Shown: piece after piece, positions 1 to 10,914 of the stretch | How the letters are laid out: each line of letters opens with the position of its first letter | Position numbering within the stretch: the stretch's first letter is position 1 | Notes under the pieces: generated by a model | Told to the model about the DNA's origin: nothing | The model's database searches: none | The model's input: the letters and a program-made list of their open reading frames with translations, nothing else | Made by a program: the position numbers and the translations under genes | Source of the DNA: Nematostella vectensis | Lineage: Eukaryota > Cnidaria > Anthozoa > Actiniaria > Edwardsiidae | Length of the DNA: 64,000 nucleotides | Direction of reading: 5' to 3' | Assembly: GCF_932526225.1 (NCBI RefSeq) | Contig: NC_064036.1 | Span: forward strand, 1,550,001 to 1,614,000

Positions 1-2827
1 TAGATAGCAACTTAAAGTGGGAGTCATTCACACACCCTGGAATGCGTTGTTCAGTCTATCTAGGTAATAAAAATGTTCAAGTACAAAGTAGGAGGCTATG
101 CCGAAAGCCAACATATCGTGCACAGACGTATTCAGTTTAAACTTTTTTGATGATGTATTTTTCTAAAATGTTCTAATAGGGGTCAAAATGTCACTCAAGT
201 AAAAAGTCCTGCTGTTTGTACAAAGAAACCTGCCAATTTTATTCACGTCTATACTGTTTTGCCAGACTCTTACGGTTACGTATTTAACAGCACAATGGAA
301 TCTAAAGATAGCTTTGCATTGTGTTAATTAATGTTCGTGTTCATTCAAAACCACTGATTATCTCTTGGTATGATTTAATGAAAACAGAAACTTGTTATAC
401 TAGAGATCGTATCTTGCACACTTAGCAATAAGGACACAAAAGTTGCTCAATCCATAGAGCTCCGCACACGAGCAGCATTTTCAATTAGAACCTCGCCAGG
501 GGCAGAATGATTCGCGTCGGATCCTTTCGAACGGGGGCTTTTGTCTCTAAGTAAGGTGACAAATGACTAATAAATAAAATATCAAAGCGCAAACACTAAG
601 GAGCTTATGCGGGCAGCAGGAAATCGATATAAAAAGTATTGGGGACCGACCATATCTGCAATTCAAATTTCTGGAATACACCAAAAAAAATGAGCACTTA
701 TTTGATAGACCCAAATCTTTTCCGGCTCCTTTAGAATTTGCATCGGAGATACCGCTCTAACGGGAAAAGTACACCTATAAACGATTTTCAGTTAAGTGTG
801 AATTCACCTATATTAAATAACGTTCGCTGACAGCTTTTTCTTAAGTGAGTATATTTCTTAGAGTGTGTATTGGAAGAGAAGTGAAGAAGAGCAGCTTGAG
901 AAGAAAAAAGTTTTCTTTTTTTCACAAAAAAAAAAAAAATCTTGTGGATGTTCAAGAAGGCAAACCATTGAGTTTTAAGCTTCTTAATAAAGTAACCCGG
1001 CTACCGTGGCAGAAGGTATCAATGCACAAAGGTGATGAGTGGTTCCTATACCACCGCCAAGCTCGCCTCATCATTTAGTGTGCGTTAATAAATAATTTAA
1101 AGCACACAAGCAGAGCTTATTGTAACTGGCAAAATAACTTATTGGACTTACTCCTTAGCAACTTTGGCTTTCGAATGAGGGTCCGAATTGATGTAAATAT
1201 TGGAGCAGCGTTTGAAATCGAATCATTGTTTGTGCATAAAAACGTAATAACGCTGTACCATTATTTGTTTTCCGCCCCCAAAGAGGTGACAAATTCGGTG
1301 GTTGGAACAATACCACGAAGACGTTTTCACTATAAACAGTTTTAGCAGCACGGATGATGCGCAACTAGAACATTCCGTTTACGACGCGATTTGGTTTCTG
1401 ATAAAATAAGCAAAGGATACCGGAGATCCAGTACAAATAAACCGCTACTTTGCAGAAGTCATTGGGTAGAATAGTTATCGTCTCAAAACAGTAATTACAA
1501 ATGACAGCACGTAACAAGACGAATAGTTTGGTTCATAGGGAGCGAGACAGCGCTTCAGATCTACCCCAATCCATCCCTTTCAGCACACCTAAACATGACA
1601 ACACTAGGTCAAAATGACTCTCTTTAGACCTCTAGGTTTTTTGGCTTAAGATATTACAGTGATTGCGACTTGGAAATACATTACATTCATGGAAACTCTA
1701 CACACGGACGCGAAATACTTACGCCGGATTCAACGGTGACCATATTAACGGAGGATAGATCTCACAAAGTCCTCGATATCCATGCTCTAGAATAACCCCC
1801 AATACGAACAACAACCGTGCGTAGAACAATTGATCAGGATACATCCTTCGATCGTAAGTTTCACACACGTGTTTCGCTTGGTTGATTTCAGGTACTCCAG
1901 ATGTAAACAGTAATTACCGATGTTCAAATGATTTGGGTTTTTCACCAGTGCTAAACGTTCTAGGGATTCGTGGAAAGTCACACTTCCGCTGTTGAGTAGT
2001 TGTGCAATTCTAGCCTTTCTCCGAGATACGTGTGTGGCTAAATCGTACTTTAGGGGAACACGATAACAAACCTTGACTTGCACGTAAATTAGAGTAACCT
2101 CGTACGTCATTCAAATCTATACAACCCCTCTCATTGGCTGTCGATAAGTAATCATTAGCCAATCAAAGCGTAGGCTTTGATTTAAAGCTTCAAATTACCA
2201 AAAAGCGGGAAGAAGAAATGGTCATAATCTTAGTAGCAAACAAGAAAATATTTCGTATGATAATAAATAACCGAAATCCTTATTACAATGTCGTCAAAAA
2301 TGAATTATTTTTAGAAGTGGTTAGACAAACCAAGAACGTGTCTCCTAGATGGACAAACAAGCTCGTTGCTATCTTTCCATCTTTTTGTGGTAAGGCAGTA
2401 ATGCTCTTGTATCTGAGTTTAGCGGTAAATCCGATTTATCTACCGACTCGCTCGGTTTGGCATTATTCATTTCCGTCGGTGTCTGTTAGACGGGGCTGAT
2501 CAGATGGGAGACTCGCGAGAGCTGTGCCGAACGCGTGATCTCCTCGCCCAAACAACTCGATATGAGAAAGGAAACGGTAGGCATAGGGGTCAAATATCCG
2601 GTCCAGCAACACCCCGGTAAAATGACGGTCAGTATATGTAGACGAAAGTTTTTATGTTAATAATTGGATAATTGGTAACAATTTTATCGGTCGTAATTGT
2701 TACCCACTGCACAATGGTTATTAGGTAAAGAAAGATATTGAATCAATATCTCCACCCTGGTTCCAGAGCCTCGAACGTCATTCTATTTAGTGGCCAGCGG
2801 CTTGAACATCAGTATTTTACTAAAACT

Positions 2828-2968
2828 TCGTCGTCGTCATCGTCTTTTATTCTTTTATTATTTCTGCTTTTTTCTTCTACACATTCATTGTCATCATCAA
2901 ACCAAAATACATCTTTGCCGTCATCTTTCCTGTGCTTCATCATCACATCGTCATCACCATCATATTTC
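2828..2968. repeat. TCA/TCG trinucleotide-rich low-complexity tract
   Basis: The plus strand is dominated by irregular TCG, TCA and TTC triplets, read as Ser/His/Phe runs on one strand and Asp-rich runs on the other. The open frames over it result from this composition and are not evidence of a gene. Confidence 0.6.
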
Positions 2969-4195
2969 TTTACCATGATTGATAAAAACCGGAAGCGCCC
3001 ATCCCCCCTAAGGACCAAAAAGGTTGACAGAGGCCGCCTCCCGCCGCCCGAACCCTTCTCCCAGCGCACCGTTATCATAATCATCACTACCATCTAATCC
3101 CGCGTCTCACGTGCCTGTCGCACCATGGTATAACCCCGATTGCGCCACATTGTCTACGTATCATTGTACTGAAGGACCTGCAGAACAATCAGTAACATCC
3201 CCTCTATGATTGATTGTTTTTACAAGTCATTCACAAAACAAGCTTGGGTCAGGAAATGTAACAATGATGTTTAGACGTGCAATATAGTCAAACTGCTCAC
3301 CCCATATGGAGGGTTGCTATGATTTTGAAGGAAGACGCCGTTTGCTGTTAGACTCTTTAGTTCTAGGGGTTTAATTTACGCGTCGACATTATCAAGATGT
3401 TGATCAAATACTTAACAGACATCTTTCTGAAAAAAGCTCAAACATGTTTGAAAGACAGTAGTTATTCTACAAGAATACTCTAAGATCTTTTAATAAATGA
3501 TGTTTGAGTGCCTTTTGAAATTGTGACGATCTGGTCTTAGATGTGCGTCAGTTTCGCGTTTCCGATCAGAAAATAAAATGTCAAAAACACGATCATAGCC
3601 TAAACAATATGAATTACAACCCCAACCCTCAGTCAATACGCAGCAGCAGAATAGTTATTATTGTATCGTCACTGGCGTCAGTATTCAGTCAGAATGATTT
3701 GGCGTGAGGGCCTGGTACTCAGGCGTGGTTTGACCAGCTGAATGAGGCATCTGACTCTAGTTCATTATTTTAATGTCCAGAAGACAAGAGTTAATTAGAA
3801 ATTGTTTATCTCATTTTGCGTGCTGTTTGCCTTTCCCCCTGTGAAGGGCTCTCGAATGGTCTTTGGCGAGCATTTGCGAGCTTGCGAGCACCCTTTTTTT
3901 ATGCAAGACCGAGCGTTTTTAGTTGTTGAATCGAAAAATACAATGCGAGCAAGGCGGAAAAAATTGCGCGAGTATGTAAGCATCACCCGAAAACTGCGAG
4001 CACATCGAAATTTCGGAGGACCATTCGGGGGCCCTCTGTGAAAGCCAACGCATCTTAACACCTTTACATAACCTGTCGTTGATAAAGACTTGGAGAATTG
4101 GTCCCTAAGCACCCCACCTAACTTCTTTATTACCGCGCGACTACAAGGTCGTTCTTATTTTGTGCCTCACTAGTTATGAAATTATTAAACACCTC

Positions 4196-4241
4196 CGCAG
4201 CCCCCAGAGCATTGTGTGCTTTCGACTGCAGGGGGCTGCGA
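4196..4241. repeat. Short perfect inverted repeat (10-bp stem)
   Basis: CGCAGCCCCC at 4196-4205 is the exact reverse complement of GGGGGCTGCG at 4232-4241, separated by 26 bases. It may be a small MITE relic or a chance GC hairpin in AT-rich DNA; no target duplication was recognised. Confidence 0.5.
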
Positions 4242-4818
4242 AGGCCCGTCAATGAATTTATATGGTTGTTTTGTTAATACAAAATTCTTCAAGTTCAAGG
4301 CCATCTGATCTGTTTTCAATAATCTCTACATTTTTGATCACCTCTCTGTATCACAAATCCATCCGCCATTAATTGTTAAAAATCAACCAGGTTTCTAGGT
4401 TCCATTTGAAATATTTAACTCTTTGTTTAGCTATCAAGGGATTCAATAAATCTATATTGATTAATGTTTCCTTCGTGGCGAACGGTTCGGGAGGTTTTTC
4501 TGTCTAGGGCTACCTGACCGTAAAGGGCGCCATTTTTCTTATCTTTCTAAACCTCATCTCAAAAGTCTTGAAGCTGAAAGAGTTGTTTGTTTCTTGTTCG
4601 GCTCCGTGATTCTCTCTTGAAGTGATGTGCTGGTTATCAGACAACCCGCTTACAGTCATATAACGACACTCGATGTAAACGACATTTTTGGTATAATGAT
4701 ATTGATTTCTGTTCCGTCAACCTTAAAAAAAGTATGGGGAATCGATCTTTTCTTGCAATAGTCAATGTTCCACTGTATCTCGCTTCCACTGCACGTTGTG
4801 TGACATGACGTGTTTATT

Positions 4819-4851
4819 CCACGGGGAACCCTAAATTACCAGTCCCCGTGG
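4819..4851. repeat. Short perfect inverted repeat (9-bp stem)
   Basis: CCACGGGGA at 4819-4827 pairs exactly with TCCCCGTGG at 4843-4851 across a 15-base loop. Function unknown. Confidence 0.45.
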
Positions 4852-5705
4852 GCCATTGCATATCAACACCTGCACTACCTTACAACCTAAAAATAATATC
4901 GTAAAATAAAAGTTTTAATATAAAAAAAGATGAAGAAGTACTCACTAATGGTGATTTTTATCTGTGGAACGGTACACTGGATTGTTGTAGCTATCTCTTA
5001 AGGTTCGGGCGCTCTATCTTTTTGGCATTTGTAGATTACGTCTTTGCTAATAATCAGAGATTAGAGTGATAGGATCTTATGCTTAGATGCCCGGCTCAAA
5101 GGATCACCGATAATTAGATTGCTGAATTGATGTGGCCGCCTTTTGCCAATGAACTTCCCTCAATTTGATTCTCTTTTTCTTGATTTATGAGACCGCCTTG
5201 ATGACACCAACGCCAAGAAGCGTCACGAAGGTCAATTTAATCATAAACTAAACACATTAACGGTTTATGGTAAATGCGTGCATATGAGATCAAATCGTTC
5301 AAAACTGGCACAAACAAATATCTGGATTGTTCTAGGCTTCACTTCAGACGTCAATAAATATCTTTGAACTTTTAAAAAGGACTTAAAAGGGGAACATATG
5401 GAACTAAACCGCAAGTCGAACTCTGAACTGCAGCCTGGCATGTGGATAGACAAGGTCTTTAATATTACTTCACTAATATATAGATTTAGGCATTTCCTAA
5501 AAGCGGAGCTCCGAACGACCGAATCCTTGCTTATTTTCGCTAATTTAAGAATTACTAAGTATTATTTTATTATGTTTTTGACGACGTCAACGATTTCACA
5601 GATCACGCGACCAACATGTTATACCCCCTACCTTGACATCTACATGACACATAACATATTCAGTTGTCATATGATGTTTCGGCGTCAGAGTAGCTTTACT
5701 TTTAG

Positions 5706-5753
5706 TGACGTCATTTTTTATTTTTTATTTTGATGACGTCATCGATGACGTCA
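5706..5753. promoter_or_regulatory. Cluster of three perfect CRE octamers, probably inside a repeat
   Basis: The palindrome TGACGTCA, the full CREB/ATF consensus, occurs at 5706-5713, 5734-5741 and 5746-5753; near-matches lie around 5580 and 5756-5763. The last two full sites are 12 bp apart. No gene start is recognisable just downstream. The flanking GGAC-rich tract and hairpin suggest that the cluster belongs to a dispersed repeat, so any enhancer role is only a possibility. Confidence 0.45.
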
Positions 5754-5884
5754 CAAATTACGTGACCATATTTTGCACCCCCCTTGAAACAAACATGGCA
5801 CCTGCCAAGTTTGGTTGTGAAACAATGTTTCTTTCAAGAAATAAGAATGTTTTGCTTTTAATCTATATATTACGATGCTTTTGG

Positions 5885-5915
5885 GGACGGACGGACAAAC
5901 GGACAGACGGACGTC
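5885..5915. repeat. GGAC/GGAN tetranucleotide tract
   Basis: An imperfect tandem of GGAC, with GACAAAC interruptions, follows the CRE cluster. Such tails often sit at the ends of short interspersed elements in marine invertebrates, but the family was not identified. Confidence 0.5.
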
Positions 5916-6010
5916 GCGTCACGAAACCTCGAGTCGATGGGTTACCAATATTTGTTACCATATTTGTTTTGTAAACCACAAAAAAAAAAAAATATGTTAA
6001 CAGGGTATGG

Positions 6011-6046
6011 TGCTCCTTTCACGGGGCGCTTCGCGCCGCGTGGGAG
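6011..6046. repeat. Strong GC hairpin, possible mobile-element terminus
   Basis: GGCGC-TTC-GCGCC (6025-6037) is a perfect stem with a 3-nt loop. It is extended outwards by imperfect pairing of TGCTCC (6011-6016) with GGAGC (6042-6046) and CACG with GCGTG. CTAA follows about 14 nt after the inner stem, faintly recalling Helitron 3' ends (hairpin then CTRR), but the base after it is not the expected T and no 5' end was found. Confidence 0.5.
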
Positions 6047-6138
6047 CTCCGCTAAAAAAATACGTTGTCCCCGTGCGGCGGGGGGACTCCAATAAACACA
6101 GACGGGGGTGATCGTCGGCAAAATTTGAAAATTAAACG

Positions 6139-7013
6139 ATTCTACCGAGTTATAGAATGCTGAGAGATTACATGAGACAGCAAGCGCATGCGCTAATCAG
6201 TGTATGAGGACCAAGCGGTCCAGGGCAGGTGGACCCCCTTAGAACAGGGGAAACACATTAATGAACTTGAAATGCTAGCTGTTTACCTGGGACATTAATC
6301 ATTCATTACTGAATTGAAGGGAAAACATTTCTCTATAAAAAGTGACAACTCTGCTACTGTATGCTACATAAATGCCATGGGGGGTACTAAGTCTGTTGAG
6401 TGTAACTCCCTCTCAAAAGATATCTGGTGGTTATGCATAGAAAATGATATTTTGTTAACTGCCTGTCATTTGCCAGGAATACTTAACCAGGAAGCAGACA
6501 AATACTCAAGGCAGTTTAACGATAGAACAGAGTGGCATTTACAACCAGAGGTATTTTCCCAAGTCACTCAAGTACTGTGTACACCAGATGTAGACTTATT
6601 TACATCAAGATTGAACACCCAGCTTCCTAATTATGTGTCTTGGAAGCCAGACCCAGGGGCCTTTCACACAGATGCATTCTCCCTATGTTGGAGTAACATG
6701 TTTAATTATTTCCCCCCTTTAGCCTTATAACCGAGAAAGATCAGATGAGTGCACTCTTGATAGCACCTCTTTGGCCAACTCAAGTCTGGTGGCCACAACT
6801 TCTACGATTACTGATAGCACAACCCATCATACTTCCACAGCGACCGGGACTCGATTACTGATAGCACAACCCATCATACTTCCACAGCGACCGGGACTCG
6901 ATTACTGATAGCACAACCCATCATACTTCCACAGCGACCGGGACTCTTGACCCTACTTCACTCAGGGGCACAACACCCATTGAAAAGGAAACTCAAAACC
7001 ATGTTTTCCTTTC
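6139..7013 (+). pseudogene. DIRS/Ngaro-type retroelement fragment: RNase H region and downstream, broken
   Basis: The plus strand encodes the RNase H part of the ORF of a DIRS-like (tyrosine-recombinase) retrotransposon. Visible landmarks in order are RWTPLEQGKHINELEMLA (from about 6220), a stop at about 6297, SDNSATVCYINAMGGTKS, HLPGILNQEAD and the DLFTSRLNTQLPNYVSWKPD block near 6590-6655. An apparent one-base indel in the C-run near 6712 shifts the frame, after which LIAPLWPTQVWWPQLL continues in another frame. A 47-bp triplication then breaks the frame again. No RT core or recombinase is present. It is a dead fragment; family assignment rests on these remembered motifs. Confidence 0.8.
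6806..6946 (+). repeat. 47-bp tandem triplication inside the DIRS pseudogene
   Basis: The unit starting GATTACTGATAGCACAACCC begins at 6806, 6853 and 6900, exactly 47 bp apart, with essentially identical copies. Because 47 is not a multiple of three, the extra copies break the retroelement frame. The identity of the copies suggests a recent duplication. Confidence 0.9.
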
Positions 7014-7169
7014 AATTCAGTAATGAATAATTGAAGTCTCAGGTAAACAGCTAGCATTTCCAGTTAGTTAATGTGTTTCCCCTGTTCTAAGCGCTTGGTC
7101 CTCATACACTGATTGGCGCATCCGCTTGCTATCTCATGGGATCTCTCAGCATGATAACGAGGTAGAACC
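7011..7169 (-). mobile_element. Inverted fragment of the same DIRS-like element
   Basis: The reverse complement of 7011-7169 matches 6139-6328, from the GGTTCTACC...CTGAGAGAT block through GAATTGAARGGAAAACAT. It lacks about 30 bp around the RWTP segment and does not carry the stop seen in the forward copy. The two fragments therefore face each other and form inverted arms of about 160-190 bp around roughly 680 bp. The arms differ at several sites, so this is not a perfect snap-back. Confidence 0.8.
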
Positions 7170-7505
7170 AATTTTAACCCTTAGGATGGCACTTTGGGCG
7201 TGGTAGACAGAAATTCTAACCCCTAAAGAGAGAGCAAATTGAGTGTGGTCGAAGGAGATTTTAACTCTAAGAGATGGCACGAATCGGTGAATTAAAAAAA
7301 ACCGTTAAATGCCCCCTTACGAATAGCAGTTGGTCGAATTTTATACCCCAAAAGATAGAAAAAACGGAAAAATCCTTTTACACCCCCTAAGGTATAGCAG
7401 TTGAGTCATCCCATACCCCTACGTTGAAATGGTCGACCCCTTGGGGATCGTTTGTTTGTGATCACGGGATGTCGCCATGTTGACAAACCTATTATAGCAG
7501 AGACT

Positions 7506-7541
7506 GTGTGTGTGTGTGTGTGTGGGGGGGGGGGGGGTGGG
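7506..7541. repeat. (TG)n followed by a G-run
   Basis: A TG dinucleotide tract runs directly into a run of about 14 G. Simple repeat; no gene nearby until 8172. Confidence 0.85.
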
Positions 7542-8171
7542 GCTAATAATAATTGTCAGAAAAACAAACTTCCCGCATAACACGCAGGACTAGGGCCTAT
7601 AACAATAACATGAATAAGAAGAAGCCGATTGCACGTGTCATATCTTTAGCATTTTCATCTTAAAATTCCATACCGTGATCGTTTTAAAAGCAATTTTATT
7701 TGTATAATCCAATGCATTTCATTTCTTTTTACGGATGTTGCTTGGTATTCGCATGTCCAGCATACTTCAAACATTGTTACGATTACAACAAAATGACACC
7801 GTGGTTGGAGTTAGACCATATGTTCCATGGAGCCTATGGGGCTGCAGTATCCATCGAGTCTCGAAAGTCAAAATAACAGATGTTGCTAGGTCTATATCAC
7901 GTTAGTTCCAAGACATTGTTCCAAAAGAAAATTTCAAGCTTGTATAACTAGTTGGATTTTTCTTAATTCATTTCTTTTTTAAATTACAATATTCGAGTTT
8001 TGGTCTAAAGGTCCAAGGTCTTTCCCTTTTTGAAGTGTAAAAAAGAGGAACGTGGCTGAACATCTGCTTTTCGCCGGTTGCTTGATTAAAACTCATATCA
8101 ATGTCATGCATCCAATTAAAACTAACTGTGAACGTTGCGCCCGTTGTAGATACTTCTTTCCTTCTCTGGCC

Positions 8172-10250
8172 ATGAAAACTGTCCTGTTCTTTATGTTTCT
8201 TCTCTTCGAAGGTGGTAAGTTGTATCGGGAAAGTCAACTTCAATTTGGGTAGTTCTATTAGCCTCTATCCAAGTCTATCTTGATGTAATACTGGGAGTAA
8301 CTGTCAAAGAAAAATAAATGTTAATTTGTTTCATGGATATGGCAACGGCATTTCAAGTAAATTAGTCATATTATTGTTTATGGTAAATGTCTAAAGTTGG
8401 GAAAAAATATATCAACGTACTAGAAAGAAGATACCCTTTTCTCCAAACTTGCAAGCTTCCAAAATACATTGTCACTCTTTTAGAGAAATTTACATTTAGA
8501 ATTGGTTTTCTTTTTATTATTGTTTAACTGTAAATTTTGACTTAAGTTTGATGACTTAAAAGTCATGTGTATAGTTTCTCTCAAAATCAATGCGGCAACC
8601 AAGATTGCGATTTTTTTACTAGCAGTATCGCATTGAGTATTATTTCAGAAAGTCAAAAAGCTCGTCATCGAAAAGAAATGGAAGCTTGCGTGCTCGTTTT
8701 TGGTTAAGCTTTTTCAAATGTTTATCTTTTGATAAAAGCCCGGCCTACTCTGCCTTTTTTACTAGTTGTAAAATGGCGCATAAAGAAGTCAGACAAAATG
8801 AAGAACATGAATTACGAAAATGCTAATCTCCCACACACATATCAAACGGGGTGCTCTAATGCTTGCAACTGCTCGCCCAATCGGTAAGGTCCCTTCTATG
8901 GTGTAAATTTAGCTATCAAAAACGTTTGACATGAAAACTCCCTCCGTTCTAGACGTACATTTTTAATGTCTGTTTAACTGATTAAAGGTCGCGTTCTGTT
9001 TAAAGTAAGTGTCACGCGTCTTTTTAAAAAGAGTCTCGCGTCGGTAGGATATTACGCGTTACCTGAAAAAAAAAACAATAAAAGAAACATAAAGAGGAGA
9101 GATAGAACATTGGCTGAAGAATTATAAATTGAATCTCTATAATTTCCTGGCAATCGTCACCCACTTGGTATATTTGAATAGCCTCTGCCATTTTGTCATC
9201 CTAGCAAAGAACCAGGTATGAAAACGCATCCATTTCTAGCAGCTGATTTCGGGAAGCCAATTCGATATTTTCGATTAAATTTGGTAAATTAAGTATCAAA
9301 CGTTGTTTTAGATGGTTATTTTGAGATTTTAGCTCATTGCGAGCCAAAATCAAATGAAAATAGTAACAAAGGTGTGGCTGAGAAGGGCTCTTGAAAGAAT
9401 GTCCACAGGGAACTATGCAACTGATGTTTCTGGCTTTTTTAAGGTGATGGTGTCATTTGCGAGGTGTGTGGATGGAATACTACTTCTAGCACTTACCGAC
9501 AATGCATGGCGAGCCTTGACTTGTATGACTGCGACAGGATCGGCAGCACATATGACCGCTGCTTCATCTCTTGTAACACTGCGGGCACAGGTAATGTACT
9601 GAAATGGTTATAACTTAGCACTCCAAAGCATAGCCTGCTTGCAGGCGGTACTAGGTGTTATTATCGCGGAATACCCTCTCCGTTCGGTGATCGGGCGCAA
9701 TCTTGTATTTTGAGTACCGCCTGCAAGCAGGCTATCCAAAGCAGTGCATTTCTGATTATTGATGTTTACGGACTGCAGAATATGCACAGATGAAAAGAGG
9801 GGACTATTTGATGAATATTTAAGGAGCCCTAGTTAGGGTAGGAAGCGCGGCATGTTATTTGTTTTGTTTGAGGATTTTGCTGTTTAGCTATGTGTGAGGG
9901 CGATGGGAGGCTCTTCAATAGCTTAATATTTACACGACCTTTTAGCTTTTAACATATACGAGTTCACACTCTTTTAAAATGTACTGAGTTGACTTTTTAG
10001 CCAAAACACATTTTCTACCCTTGTTGCAGACAATTGGGAGTTTGGCTGTACCACTAGCGTTCAATGCACCAGGAAGGCGAGGTCGTGTAAAAGTGAGAGC
10101 TGTCAATTTGAGTGTTGCCAGGGTGACATGTGTACGCGTAACATGACAGATCCTTGTCGAGGAAGCAAGCAGCATGCTCCAGCGGTTATTACCATCAGCA
10201 CATGCGTGGTTTTAGGGTCAATTTTGTCCTTTTATGGTCGAGTTTTGTAG
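8172..10250 (+). CDS. Ly6/uPAR-family GPI-anchored cysteine-rich protein (3 exons)
   Basis: I joined 8172-8214, 9444-9590 and 10030-10250 (GT-AG borders, both introns phase 1) into a 136-residue protein. Exon 1 encodes a signal peptide, MKTVLFFMFLLFEG. Exons 2 and 3 encode one LU (three-finger) domain: it opens with CEVC (20-23), and closes with FECCQGDMCTRN (90-101), the CC-x4-C-x-N type ending of Ly6/uPAR domains. There are 14 cysteines between residues 20 and 106, more than the usual 8-10, so two extra disulfides are likely. N-glycosylation sequons lie at 26 and 101. The last ~24 residues are hydrophobic after a small-residue stretch, as expected for GPI attachment. The three-exon layout is the classic Ly6 pattern. 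The ligand and role are unknown. A MITE sits in intron 2. Start choice: the only ATG giving a signal peptide in phase. Confidence 0.85.
9631..9734. mobile_element. Tiny MITE with 22-bp perfect TIRs and 9-bp target duplication (Mutator-like)
   Basis: TAGCCTGCTTGCAGGCGGTA (from 9631) continues to a 22-bp terminus whose exact reverse complement ends at 9734. The element is 104 bp and is flanked by TCCAAAGCA at 9622-9630 and 9735-9743. A 9-bp target duplication points to the Mutator/MULE superfamily. It lies in intron 2 of the Ly6-type gene. A related element lies at 23336-23471. Confidence 0.88.
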
Positions 10251-10419
10251 TCTTGACTTTTATTTTACTTCTAAGGACAGTTAGAATAGCAATGAATAAC
10301 GTTTATCAATAGTAATGTTATACAATATCCAAATATCGAGGCAGCTGTACAGGTGTGCGCATCTCCCCTCCACCCTCCCCCCCTCAGGAATCCCTCAGGA
10401 AATGACTGGAAGAAGTCTT

Positions 10420-10914
10420 ATTAAAGACGAAAATACCAGTTTTTGGTGTATGTATTGTACTTATTCTTCTGGTTCACGAACACGACTATTTGGGCTTTTT
10501 TTCAAACCCTGACTCCATATCCTGACTAGATTACATTCCTTATATATATGGCTGATAATTGGTCTGCTTTAGAAGTACAGATCATTTGTCACCATTATAT
10601 ACTATGTTATGTTATCAATTTTTGAAATGCACTGCTCGCAATTGCGCACAGTCTTCGAAGACTGGCAATTCTTTATACAGTAGAAATACGCTGGCGCTTG
10701 CAAATGGTCGTTTCTGAAAGATGGAGGAGGAGGGCCTGGATCCTGGGTAAAAAAGCCATGCATAATTTAACACTTTCCCATTTCTTCTCTTCTCTCATCG
10801 AAACACAAAAAAACAGAATGCCCTTCTTATTTTCGCAGATGCAGCGAAAAAATTTACTTGTCACATGATACGTCTTAACCTTCAAAAAGTGGGGGAGGGG
10901 GGGCGGAAATAAAC
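10420..10914. other. Gene-free interval with a possible distal polyA signal
   Basis: ATTAAA at 10420-10425 could end the Ly6-type transcript, 170 bp after its stop. Otherwise I see only AT-rich sequence and C/G homopolymer stretches before the next transposable element. Confidence 0.3.

Larger units (their letters stand above)
1..5560. other. Intergenic stretch without a supportable gene
   Basis: No exon set, conserved domain or RNA gene could be supported on either strand. Open frames here (for example about 845-1078 plus and 1787-2110 minus) are short, lack recognisable motifs and have no convincing splice partners. The stretch is AT-rich with scattered low-complexity tracts and two small hairpins, listed separately. 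A distal exon or enhancer could be present unseen. Confidence 0.5.
6100..7440. mobile_element. TIR-type non-autonomous element, copy 1, split by a nested DIRS fragment
   Basis: The left terminus AGACGGGGGTGATCGTCGG (6100-6118) almost matches the left terminus of the intact copy at 10915-11363. Sequence after 7170 resumes the same element: both copies share AAATTGRGTGTGGTCGARG and the CCCTAAGGNATAGCAGTTG blocks. Between about 6139 and 7169 lies unrelated DIRS-type retroelement sequence, so this copy received a nested insertion. The right terminus near 7440 is not clearly preserved. The superfamily is undetermined. Confidence 0.6.

Noticed and set aside
2218-2499. 93-codon plus-strand frame with hydrophobic segments
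   Set aside because: No family motif, no convincing signal peptide, isolated in gene-free DNA.
6011-6054. Helitron 3' end
   Set aside because: Hairpin followed by CTAA is suggestive, but the base after it is A instead of T, and no 5' TC end or Rep/helicase remnant was found.
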